From: Penelope pileata
Lineage: Eukaryota; Chordata; Aves; Galliformes; Cracidae
DNA: 64,000 nt
Direction of reading: 5' to 3'
Assembly: GCA_013396635.1 (NCBI GenBank)
Contig: WBMW01000464.1
Span: 521,540 to 585,539, forward strand
Part shown: positions 37,201 to 48,000 of the stretch, piece by piece
How the letters are laid out: each line of letters opens with the position of its first letter
How positions within the stretch are numbered: the first letter of the stretch is position 1
Program-made: the position numbers and the translations under genes
The notes under the pieces: generated by a model
What the model was told of the DNA's origin: nothing
Database searches by the model: none
What the model saw: only the letters and a program-made list of their open reading frames with translations

Positions 37201-40200
37201 AATTAGAAAATATGTGGAAAGGAGATTAAAGTATACAATCCAAATCCACTTTGGAAATACAAGAATGATGTTCTCCTCACATCTGCTTGGCACCTGGTAT
37301 CACTCTGAATGATTTTGTCATTCAGAGGCAAGAGGAGATTACTCACAAGAGTTTACTAAAATCACCTTTTGAATCATTCCTAAAGAAGTTCTTTCATGCT
37401 CAGAATGAAGGGCTGCCGGAAAATGATGAGCACTGGTTGCTTGCTAGTTGGAAATTGTGGTGAAAATTGTTTACATTAGGCTGGAATCAAAAAATGAAGC
37501 TGAAATTTCAGATGGAATATCTATGTTTTTGCCTTTTTTGTCAAAACCATTTCATCTATTCCCCCCTACCTTTCTTCTACATACGTTGGGCTTTTCACCC
37601 TTTCTCTTCCCTCCCCCAGTCTTAGAATTTAAGTAGTATTTTAACTGTATGTAGGACTGTGTAGTAGGAGACCAGTAATTGCTATCCATAGGCTGATTTT
37701 CAGCCTGCTTTGAAGGATGGCTTATTTGAACCATTTCCCTCTAATCTAGGCCATAATAATATGGGGTTGTTTTTGCTTTTGTTTTGTTTGTTGTTTGAGA
37801 GATGGTTTCTGCTTGTTTTGTTGTTGTTTTTCTCCTGCTATAGTTACAACACTGAAGATTCAAGTGGTTTCATCATTCCTTAATGAAGAGCATGTCCATG
37901 CACCTCAAATGCACCAATGTAAAATGACTCAGTTCTGCTTTCAATGGATTTTCAGCAGCATCAGAGAATTCTGTGACTTTCCTGACAGAGCTTCTCCTGT
38001 CACAAAAAGTCAAAAGAAAATCAGGATTTCAAGGACTATATAATTTAATTGGAAAGCCACAAACTACGCTGCGTTTTTTTGCTACGTGGATGCTGATGAG
38101 TGCCTCTATAAATCATTAAACTGCAGAATTATGATTATGAATTGTAAAGAACTACATAGCAATTTGGTGGAGAACAAGCTCTAATCCAGGAGATTGTATT
38201 ATATGTATGTAGTACCTAAAAAGAAGTACCCACACGTTGGTAACCAGTTATTGTGGTTATGAAGAACACACTGAACAGGGCCTTAATAGAACACAATGTC
38301 CTTATAAAGAATACAAAAAGTATGCCTCTCCATTGCAAAGATAGGAAGTGCAAGGTGGTACCTTGGGATGATCAGTTTCAGGTAACAGTGTACAACAGAA
38401 TGGAAAGGAATTTTCGTATCTGCCCAACTCCGCTTCAAGTAATATGTAAGTATATTGCTTTAAATCATACGGAGGAAACAGCCAATTGGAACTGTGTTCA
38501 CTCATGCAGCCATGAGAATGAGAAGTTTCTTGACTCATGAACTACTTTAAAGGTTTAGCTTCAAAGTTTGCAAGGCAAAACAAAGCTCTCTTCTTTGGAT
38601 TTAGAGCATGGATAAATTCTTTCATGTAAGAAGTTTAATAATTACATACGAAGTAGTTTTACATAATTTGCAATTACCGAGCCTAAGGGAGAGATTTGTA
38701 AATAATGTATTTTAGCAAGTGTTATAGGTGAAAAATAATATCCAAACAAGACAAATGGAAAAAGTTATTTGCAAATGCATCAATAGATGCTCTCTGATAC
38801 ACTAATATATTCCTAGTTATGCATGAAAGTAATCAGCACAATTTCATCTCATCCAGGCACAATTTTTTTTTGCACATGGATCAATGTCGCTTTATTCATT
38901 AATACGCATTTCCTTTTTAATTTCTGCTCTCATTTGCAGAGCATAAACGGTTCCTAATGGTTTCTTTTTGCTCTGCGCTTGAACAATGGCTTTAGTAATC
39001 AAGTAGAAAATTAATGAGAAGCAAAAGCTTATTTATAATTACGTTCAGATCAAATTGTTATTTAAAGTATGAACAATGTGCAAACTATTATTCTGCAAAT
39101 CTCCTCTAATTCCTCACAGATGGTAATTAGAGTTTGTCATACCCATACCCCAGAATTACTTGCTTTCCCAAACTAATTCTAAATTTAGCTTCAGCTTTGT
39201 AACCCACTCATCAGCTAGAAAACATTGTCTTCCATTTTTGATCCCATTGAGATGACTGGTTTCATTCACATGATGAAAACTATGCATGTGTTCAAGTACA
39301 GACAAAGGTACCTTAACTCCACTAGCACCTACTGATTTGAGCAAGGCTTCAGTGGAGTACGGCAGCCACTACCAAGGATATCACTTGAGATACAAGTGGA
39401 AATTCCACTACAGCACTTGGCCACTGCAGAGGTATGACGTGGTGTGACCAGGCAGGGAAGATTAGCAGGAGCACCTCTCTAATGGACAAAGGGTTCTCTT
39501 CAGAGATCAAATTTCCTATGAAATCATACATTTAGGGCTATTCCTCAGAGGGAAGAACTTAGTTGGATTCACTTTCTCATACTGTTTCTCCTGCTTATAC
39601 TTCTGTATGTTCTTGCCATTTGCTTTCTCAGCCTTAAGAGTGCTCACAGATGATGAATTGCAGGTGCCAGTTTCCTTCCTGGGTGATCTGAGGGCTGATG
39701 TATTGAAACAAAAGACTACTCTGCCATTCCTGTAAGGCAGTGCTGCTCTGCTACTGAAAATATCCAATGATATGCACCATGTGCCTGGCGATGGAGCAAA
39801 GCTCTTACTCTGAAGTGCTTGTAAATTATTGGTCAATTCATGCTCTATGCTAAATAGAAAAATAGAGAGAATGAGAGAGAGAAATATGACCCTGGAAGAG
39901 TCAGACCCATCATCAAAAACTGTCAGAGTGCAAAGCCCTCCATAGAGAGAATATTAATGACACTTTGAGGTCACAGCAGTCCCATCATCCACAGAATGGC
40001 AAATACTCTACAAACTTTAATTTGCACAATCCTGCTACCACACAGCAACATACTTGTTTAGGTAGAGCTTTTCCAGCAAGTGTTGGTAATAACAACCATT
40101 GAGAGGTTTAAAATGCCTGAGTGTCCTTTTAGGGAAAATGGAAAAGAATAGCTCAAGGCCATATTCAGAAACTATTTGATTTCAGCTCTGAGAAATATAA

Positions 40201-40429
40201 AATAAGTCTGTCAACTCTCTTTCTTCTCTGGTTGCAAAGTCACATGAATCCAAAGCAAGAAAAGTAAAAATAACAATAAAAATAATTAAAAAAAAAAAAG
40301 CAAAAGACCACCATATCATTGCCGGAGCCATTTCTCATAGTGATGGGCAACACATTCTGGCAATTGGCACCATTTTGCTGTTTGAAGCACCGCTTGCATT
40401 TGGGTCCTATTACAAGCTGAAGTATTCTG
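34293..40429. other. Unique non-coding DNA, several regulatory-looking stretches
   Basis: No gene or interspersed repeat is recognised over about 6 kb. Stretches at about 34430-34760, 36000-36250, 38050-38200 and 38870-39150 have the mixed, motif-rich, low-redundancy composition typical of vertebrate conserved non-coding elements (frequent TAAT cores and AACAATG motifs), but conservation cannot be tested here. Open frames (the longest is 106 codons, 39516-39836 minus) have no recognised domain. Confidence 0.5.
38870..39150. promoter_or_regulatory. Candidate conserved non-coding element (unverified)
   Basis: This AT-rich but non-repetitive stretch contains an AACAATGG SOX-type motif (38982-38989), a second AACAATG (39072-39078), several TAAT/ATTA homeodomain cores and a GGTAATTAG motif near 39122. 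Dense mixed motifs without coding potential are common in developmental enhancers. This is inference from composition only; no alignment was possible. Confidence 0.3.
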
Positions 40430-40849
40430 TTAAAAAATGCTTCAAGAATGCAAGGATTTCTCCTAATTCAGGCATTAACTATGGCATTGACTGACCACAA
40501 GACTGAAGGAAACCCTGAGGTAATAAACACTAAGTGTAGTGTTTTCTTCATTGCTCTTCCATTTGTCTGCCACAAGGAAGCAAACACACAAACAAGCAGA
40601 TTGATCTGTAAACAAGCAAAGAATACAAAGTTTGAAATTCTTACACAGGGTTAAATTCAATTCTATTGAAATTCTCATTGATGCTGCTTCTTGTTTTATT
40701 CAGATCCTCTAAAACTTCTCTTTTTGGTTTGATGCATAAAATATCAACAAAAGGAGATCTGTTAAAAAAGCATGGTGCTAGAGATTCAAAAATAAGAGGT
40801 ATTTGTCTGGATTTAAAATATAACACACTTACATTTTCCTGTAAAATTC
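40430..40849 (-). repeat. Repeat A, copy 1 (unidentified dispersed repeat)
   Basis: This block of about 420 bp has a second copy in the same orientation at 63012-63457. The flanking parts differ at roughly one base in ten, with several indels. The core 40657-40797 is identical over 141 bp (coordinate offset 22598). Strand is given as minus because the core is an open frame on that strand. The family is not recognised: it is neither CR1 nor the LTR family found here. It ends exactly where an LTR fragment begins (40850), while copy 2 ends at the same internal point next to unrelated DNA. It may be an undescribed transposable element or a segmental duplicate containing an exon. Confidence 0.75.
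40645..40758 (-). other. Exon-like open segment in repeat A copy 1
   Basis: On the minus strand, a pyrimidine-rich TTTTTTAACAG precedes 40758 and GTAAGA follows 40645. They enclose 114 bp with no stop in one frame (37 full codons plus split codons at both ends, so a phase-symmetric exon). The peptide includes FVDILCIKPKREVLEDLNK and NENFNRIEF; I recognise no family. The matching segment at 63243-63356 encodes the same peptide apart from E to D in the segment and V to M at the codon spanning the downstream border. Splice motifs of this strength arise often by chance, and the identical core extends beyond the acceptor, so this is a hypothesis only. Confidence 0.3.
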
Positions 40850-41055
40850 TGCCCCCTCCCAGCTCCTTGTGCATCACCAGCTCCTTCCTGGCAGGACAGT
40901 ATGAGGAGCTGAAACGTCCTTGATGTCGTGTGAGCACCACACAGCAACAGCTAAAACATCTGTGTTATTAACATTATTCTGATCCTAAATCCAAAATGGG
41001 GTCATATAATCTATTAGGAAGAACGTTAACTCTATCCCAGCCAAAACCAGGACAC
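40850..41055 (-). mobile_element. Truncated ERVL-like LTR (U3 end)
   Basis: The same LTR family as at 19722 and 33745. On the plus strand it opens inside the LTR at CCCCTCCCAGCTCCTTGTGC. It continues with GGCAGGACAGTATGAGGAGC, 'CAACAGCTAAAACATC' and 'GTTAACTCTATCCCAGCC', and ends with AAACCAGGACA near 41054. The sense strand is minus. The second half (R/U5 side) is missing and is replaced directly by repeat A. No internal retroviral genes are present. Confidence 0.82.
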
Positions 41056-43549
41056 CCACGCTGACATTTGAAGCTATTTTATAAATGTAAAAGCATGCTT
41101 ACACATCCTAGAGTTATAGAAATAATACAAATTTCAGCCCACCACAGATAATAGCATCACCTACATTTGCACTGGCTACTTGTGACAGAAATTCGTTATA
41201 AAGTTTACGTTTGTTCAAAAGCTAGGTCATCACGTTCAAATTGCCTTCCAACAAAATGGCTGTAGGCCACCTCTTACACTTTGTAACTAAATTTTGCTAG
41301 TTTTGATTGTTACCACTTAATAAATAATGAAAATGTCTCTCACAACACTTATATGCAAAGTTATTGCTTCTAAAGAGTTTAAATTTGCATATTTTTTAAA
41401 TTATTCAGCTTGCTTACTAATGTAAATGTCATTTTAAGTATTAATAATATTGATATGACCATGTATAATGCAGAAAAAGCTTTACTTCTCTTCCCGTGTA
41501 CCAAAACATCCTGCTAGGGACCTGGAGAAATGAGACATAACACATCCTCATGCGGATAAGCTAAGGGGTAAAAAGCTTGAATAAGAGTGCCTTTTAACAG
41601 TCTGTCCTACTTAGAATGTAATTGGACTTAATGATGCTTAAAGATCTTTTGCAGGTCTCATATCTCTACACAGCAGAGAGGGGGCACGGGCCATGGTGAC
41701 ATGCTTATAGCTCAGCAGGTTAATTATGCCTTTTCAGGGCTGACCTTCATTTTAAATAGCTGGCTTCAGCCAGCACCCATTGTTCAAATGGCTGGCAGGG
41801 CACTGTCAGTAAACTGTGCTCAAGATCTTCTGTAATAAAAGCAGGTAATTTGAAATATCTACATGACATCTCTCCAGTGGGTACATATTAGCCCTGAGAA
41901 AATCTCAGGAATACTTTACAACAGCACCACTCAAAGCACTGACAGTGAATTAGCTGCGTTATCAAGCTTAGCATGGAAGCCAGTCTCTTTCTATTAATGA
42001 AGTTTAACATCTATCCTCCACGCAAATTATTTACGAGCAAATCAGAACTTGCATGGGTTCGTACACTAGCCTAAGCTGTCTGATACACATTGGCCTTTAC
42101 ACAGTTTGCAAACTGTCCTCTTTGGCAAGATGCTCGCTCAGCAGCTGCAGCTCTGCTCACGTGATGTGAAATCGCGCTGTGTTGGTCGCTCCCCTGACAG
42201 ATGATTCAAATATTTTATGAAAGGGGTCACAGAAAGAGTTTGGACGTAGATGACTTTCAGAGGAGAGAGAGGGATTTGAGGAATATGGAAAATAGCTGGG
42301 GCCTATACAGCACAGTCAGAATATTTTGCGAGTGACTATACATGGGGGTGTAACATTGCTTTTATCATCTTTTTGGTCATCAAGATGTCTTCGCAAGGCA
42401 GCAGCTGTGATCAGGGAGAACTACAGGCTCTAAAGGGACTGCTGAATACCAGGCAGGCTCACCTAGAGAATGTAAAATGGGAGCTGATGTCTTTGCTTAT
42501 AGAGCTCACAAAACAAAGCATAAATTCTGCCTGGTAACTGGAAATGAAACTCTTGGCTGAAGGAGGAATAGAGGTATAGTTTTACAAGCTTATTGTCTTA
42601 ATGCAAACTATTTATCTCCATTTTGTTTATGGCTCCCATTGCCATCATTTGCATTGCTCTGAATGATAGCCCTCAGAGAAGAGTGAGGTTTTGGGCACAT
42701 CCCTGAGCTCAGCATTTTGAAGTGGACAGTCAGAGGCCATGGTGTGCTCGCTACAGCCCAGATCTCGCCGTGGGGCACATGGTCTTGCCCAAACACTGTG
42801 AGAGGAGCGTCTCTGATTTGTCATCTAATACACAATGACAGCTGTACTTTATGGCAATTGCACAGCTTTTGTGTACAATCAACAGGGAGATAAGGGCGCC
42901 CCAGAAATTGTAAATGACTACGTTAGGTTAGAGACTTAGGACTGTAACTTCTAAATGGCAAAAACAAAAGATGAGTCCTACATTTTTCAGCTGCAGTGGT
43001 AAAACCCATTTTGCAAGTGAAGTAATTTCTGCCATCAAATCTTCACCAGCTCAAATATTTATCCATTATGAAATCAGACATTTTTCAGACTCCGCCTGAG
43101 TTTTTCATGCCAAGCCAAGTTCAGCTGTTCTGAGTCTCGCTTGACACTTTGTAAGGAATAACAGTTAAAACTGCACTGGACAGTCTGTTTTAGAAGGTTA
43201 CTTCTGGGCATGCAGTTTGTCCAGAAGGTTAACTTGCTTGTGAGCAACTCGAAGGACCATTCATGTTAGCTATGTGCATGGTATCTGAAGTCTATCACAA
43301 GACTAAGTATGAGAAGGACAGACAGAGGGCACTTAACCAGTATATCACCAAGTGTTTTCCATACTAGGTTTCTAAGATATTTTAAGAAAGACTTGTATTT
43401 AAACATGCAGTACCATCAATGAATGAATTTGAGAGGTCAGTGGCTTCAGAACACAGCAGATGGATGGGGCTGATGGTATGGCTGCATTGTCATCTGCTTC
43501 CAGAGTGGTCTTATGTTTAAGGAAAAATTTAGTCTTAAATCTACAAAAC
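41056..43549. other. Unique DNA, richest regulatory-looking part of the window
   Basis: No gene or known repeat. From about 41540 to 42260 the sequence is complex and motif-rich, with more CpG than its surroundings near 42130-42200 (including TCACGTGA and ATCGCGCT). The 62-codon minus-strand frame at 42608-42796 is unremarkable. A second complex stretch lies at about 42850-43180. Confidence 0.45.
41540..42260. promoter_or_regulatory. Candidate conserved non-coding element cluster (unverified)
   Basis: Complex unique sequence with clustered E-boxes (CAGCTG), TAAT/ATTA cores and an exact TCACGTGA palindrome at 42157-42164, the site type bound by MITF/TFE-family bHLH-ZIP factors. Several CpGs survive at 42134-42192 in an otherwise CpG-poor window. 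There is no TATA/initiator arrangement or downstream open frame to suggest a promoter. This is inference from composition only. Confidence 0.3.
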
Positions 43550-45022
43550 CTAAAAAGGAGGTCTGCGTGCCTGACAAACCCAATGAGCTCCTATAATGAA
43601 ATCACCAGCCTGATGGATGATGGACAAGCAGTGGATACTGTCTTGCTGGACTTCAGTAAGGCTTTTCACACACTGTCGCCTATAAGATCCTCACAGAAAA
43701 GCTGCTGAAGAATGGACTGGATGAGCAGTGAGGTGGATCGAAAGCTGGCTGAATGGCTAGGCCCAGAGAGAAGAGATCGGTGGTGCAAAATCTGGTTGGA
43801 GGCCAGTAACAAGCAGAGTATGCAGGGGTCAATACTGGACCCAGTCTTGTTTAACATCATTAATGATCTGGACAATGGGGTAAAGTTCACCCTCAGTAAA
43901 TTCTAAGGATGATACAAAACTGTGGGGAGTGGCTGACTCACCAGNCACACTGTCACCTATAAGATCCTCACAGAAAAGCTGCTGAAGAATGGACTGGATG
44001 AGCAGGGAGGTGGATCGAAAGCTGGCTGAATGGCTAGGCCCAGAGAGAAGAGATCGGTGGTGCAAAATCTGGTTGGAGGCCAGTAACAAGCAGAGTATGC
44101 AGGGGTCAATACTGGACCCAGTCTTGTTTAACATCATTAATGATCTGGACAATGGGGTAAAGTTCACCCTCAGTAAATTCTAAGGATGACACAAAACTGT
44201 GGGGAGTGGCTGACTCACCAGACGGCTGTGCAGCCATCCAGACGGACCTCAACAGCCTGGAGAGGTGGACTGACAAAATTCTCCCCAGTGAGGAGTAGGG
44301 AAACAATCCCAGGCATGAGCTGGGGGCATCCAGCTGGAAAGCAGCTCTGCAGAAAAGGACCTGAGGGTCCTGGCAGACACCAGGTTGAAAAGGAATCAGT
44401 AATGTCCCTTTGCTGCTAAGAAGGCTAGTGGTATCATGGGCTGTATTAGGTAAAGTATCACCAGCAGGTCAAGAGAAGTGATCCTTCTCCTCTGCTCAGT
44501 ACTGGTGAGGTTGTGTCTCAAATACTATTTCCAGTTCTGGTCTGCCCAGCACAGGAGAGACTTAGACATACTGGAAAGAGTCCAGAGGGGGGCCATTGAG
44601 ATGATGAAGGGACTGCAACATCTCTTCTGTGAGGAGAGGCTGAGAGATCTGGGACTGTTCAGCCTGGAGAAGGAAGCTCAAGGGAGATCTCACTCTTGTA
44701 TAAATACCTGAAGATACGGTGCAGTGAAGACAGAGACATGCTATTTTCAGTACAGTCCAGTGCCAGGACAGGAGGCAATGGGCACAAACTGGAATACAAG
44801 AGGTTCTGAATAAACAACAGGAAACACTTTGTTACTGTGTAGCTTATGAAGCACTTCAGCAGGTTGTCTGAAGAAGTTGTGGAGTCTTGCGCATCAGAGA
44901 CCATTAGAAGCTGTCTGGACCTGGTCCTTAGCAACCTGCACAAGGCGTCCCTGCTTAAGCAGGGAGGTTGGACCAAACGACCTCCAGAGGTACTTTCTAA
45001 CTATTCTGTGATCCTGTGATTC
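43550..45022 (+). mobile_element. 5'-truncated CR1 LINE with N-split internal duplication
   Basis: It starts within the reverse transcriptase at an 'ACLTNPMSSYNEITSLMDDG' segment, then 'LLDFSKAFHT', 'GSILDPVLFNIINDL' and 'FTLSKF'. The expected FADD catalytic motif is broken by a one-base insertion (AAATTCTAAGGATGAT near 43897-43912 and again near 44174-44189). The C-terminal part follows ('QRRDLDILERVQRGAIEMMKG'), then a 3' UTR with GGTTGGACCAAACGACCTCC and a TATTCTGTGATCCTGTGATT tail near 45002-45021. A 276-bp segment is present twice around one N (see separate entry). The element is inactive. It belongs to a different CR1 subfamily from the copy at 28757, judging by the tail. Confidence 0.93.
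43669..44221 (+). repeat. 276-bp direct duplication around a single N
   Basis: 43669-43944 and 43946-44221 are the same sequence at an offset of 277, with three differences (43678 G/A; GCAGTGAGG/GCAGGGAGG; GATGATACA/GATGACACA). The single N at 43945 is exactly the junction. This is what results when two overlapping contig ends, perhaps from two haplotypes, are scaffolded with a minimal gap instead of being merged. A real tandem duplication cannot be excluded, but the N at the exact border argues strongly for an artefact. Confidence 0.95.
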
Positions 45023-48000
45023 AAATGCACTGTTTGATTGAATAACTCTAAGTACATTTATTAAGAAAATCCCTCTGATAATATGGCCTATATGCAAAGC
45101 TCATTGGAGAGAGTATTAGATTGTCATCATTAGTTTACAGAATAAATAGCAAGAGAGAAATCAAGGTCATTTACAAATTCATGGATTTTATAGCAAAGTC
45201 TTCACTAACAATGAACTCAGAAAAGCAGAAGTTCATATTTTATAAATGTCAGTTGATGAAGACTAGTAAAAAGCGAGCTAGGTTGTGCCTGCAGACTGCA
45301 AAATAAAAATTTCAAGCCCGGTGAATAAGCATTTCAATTCATTTCATCCTCAAGATGGTGGAAGGCAAGAAAAAGTGACTAATTCAAAAGAAAATTGCCT
45401 CCTCTTGAAGTCTGAGACATGAGCCTTTCCCTTAAGTTCTTTTATTCTTCAGATCCTCCATCTACTGTGTGTTTTAGCTCCTTTTCTATCAAGCAGTAAT
45501 AATGCTCTCCTCCTTCCATAGAATTTGCACTTATTAAGTCCTTATACACCAGACTGAAGAAGATCATACAGGTGTCTAGTCAGACCGCACTCCTATTGCT
45601 CACAATAGAGAGACATCCCAGTGGAAGAAATAAGCTCTTGAAAAGCATACTTAGGTTTAATTTGTATTTTTTCTATTGAAAAGTCAGTACCAATATATCA
45701 TTTCCCCAAGTAACTACAAATTGCTTAATAAAATATATAAACACAGTAAAGCATAGACCCATTTTGTCCATGTTGGCTCACACTGAGTTGTGTCTTATTT
45801 TGCAAAGAGTCCCACTGATCAGATACAGGCTATTAGTGGAATAAAATGCTCTTCAGCATGACTAAGGATGGTAGAATTGGCCCAGAGGGATACCAAAGTC
45901 ATTTAAAAGTTACCTCCACAAACATCCCTGCAATCACTTACAATATTGTAGCATGCTGTTTTATGATCTCCTTTTGGTTAATCCTAGACTTAATAGTCAA
46001 TTATTGAGTCTTCAAAGCATTATTTGTAGTCAAGCGTGTTTTTGTGTCTCAGCAAACTACACTAAAGCACACTGATGTGATCAGAAAGATCAATTCCCAT
46101 GTTAAGTATATTAAAAATACATGTAGCTATATGTAATATTCAGCTACCCACATACAGAGGCATCAAGCACTAAAGAGTTGCTGACATTTTATTTGGAGAC
46201 CTTTTATATAAATTATAAATTTTCTGAGTTTTTCATCTTCATTCCTTATTAATTGTAGCATTTGCATGTAAACATGATTCCTACTCCTCGGAGTTCATTT
46301 GCTACTCCTGCAGCTGCCTCCTATGCACTTGTGGATACAAAAATCCTGCTTCGTACCTTTCTCACAGTGCTGTGCACTTAACTTGACGTTAATTTGAAAA
46401 GGTTTCCCATTCCAGGTGGGCATAGGCGGACTGGGTCCAATGTGTATATTGGATAACAATAGTATATTTGCTCTAATGTCTTCTAAGAAAAGCAGGAAAA
46501 AGAAGACAGAAAATAGCAGCTATATGTTGAACTATGCACATTGAGGTTTCTTAACAGTTTCTCATAAAACACCAGCTAACTTCAGAGGTTGTAGTGATAA
46601 TACTTTATATATTGGCCTCTAATCTTCTTGGTAATGAGAAATAAAATGACACTGCAATTATTGTTTCAGTATATTCAAAAGTTAGGGTTGCAAGGCTAAA
46701 CTTCTCTTCATAATGTAATTCACTTTCCACTGCTTCATATTAAATGCTTATTTGTGAAATAGAATTGCCAAAGGTTATGTGATTCGATAAACTTATGCCA
46801 CACCTCTATTTAATGTGTTTTGGTCCTATAACCAGAAAACATTTTTGGCTACATTCCTGATATTTGTAAGTAATAGACATTTATGTTCATACATGAATCT
46901 AAGATTTTGTTCTATTGTACTGTGCAGAGGTAAAATCTCACATTTTGTTCAATGCAAACTGCAGCTCAGGTGTGCACGGTACAGTTTCAGACAGCATGTT
47001 CTTCAGCTTCCATGGGATGTAGGGTCAAGTGTGCTACATTTGACCATGGAAAAATGAATAAGGAAACGTTCAGGATTTTGACCAACTTTCAAAGTATCAA
47101 GGGGATGGAAATTCCAGGCACATGTTTCTACAGGGTCAAGTAGCACAAGGTTTCAGCAGATGGCTGGAGAAAACAATCTGAAGAGGGAAGATTATTAAGT
47201 GGAAAACTATTGTAACTCAGGTAAAAAAAATTTTTCAGAAAAATTCTCAGAAAAGAGGCCATTGCTTTCAATGCCGATGACCTCATCATATGCAATGAAG
47301 ACATTCAAAGAAAAGCCAAAACTTGAGCAGATTTCCTTTCACACACCTGCACAAACTCTTCACACGCCTTTATTCCATTGCTTTTTGGGTAATTAGAATG
47401 CAGACAGTAAAATTGTATTGTATGAACACTACAGAATTTTTAAGAGCCAAACCTCTTTACCTGAGTACAATTTCTTTTTACCTAGCTATATGTTTAATCT
47501 ACTTCATGAAACGGCAGCTTGCTGAAGAACTATCTTGCATAATACCTATAAATTCTTCCTGCCAATTCTGAATGGAGAAATATATGATTAAAAGTTGTGA
47601 AATGCCAAATAGATGATAGCCCCTATAATTTACCTGACAAAAGCTGACACCACTGAGGATATTTTAATGATGGCATGGTCCAAGGGAAAAGCTTTAAAAT
47701 GCTCAGATTACATTCAGTCTGTAAAATCTGTTCAGAAATTAAAAGCAAATTGATCATTACAAAATCATTATTGCATTTAATCTCTACATTCAAGAAATTT
47801 TATAACTGACAGGAAAATAAAAAGTTAGAAGAAAGATATTGAAAAGTAACTATCTGTAATTGTGTAAACATATTGATCCTTTGTGATTTAGCAGCACAAG
47901 CTTCACCACAATTTGATAGCTTGTGCTCTGCTCTCTCAGCCCTTGTTGAACCGCTGTTTCCCCAGAGTGTCTGTCCATCATCTAACCATACTCATAGGTA

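Noticed and set aside
40641..40940. 99-codon minus-strand frame as a single gene
   Set aside because: Its first third is LTR antisense sequence fused by the repeat A/LTR join. Only the downstream part is shared with copy 2, so the full frame is an accident of the junction.
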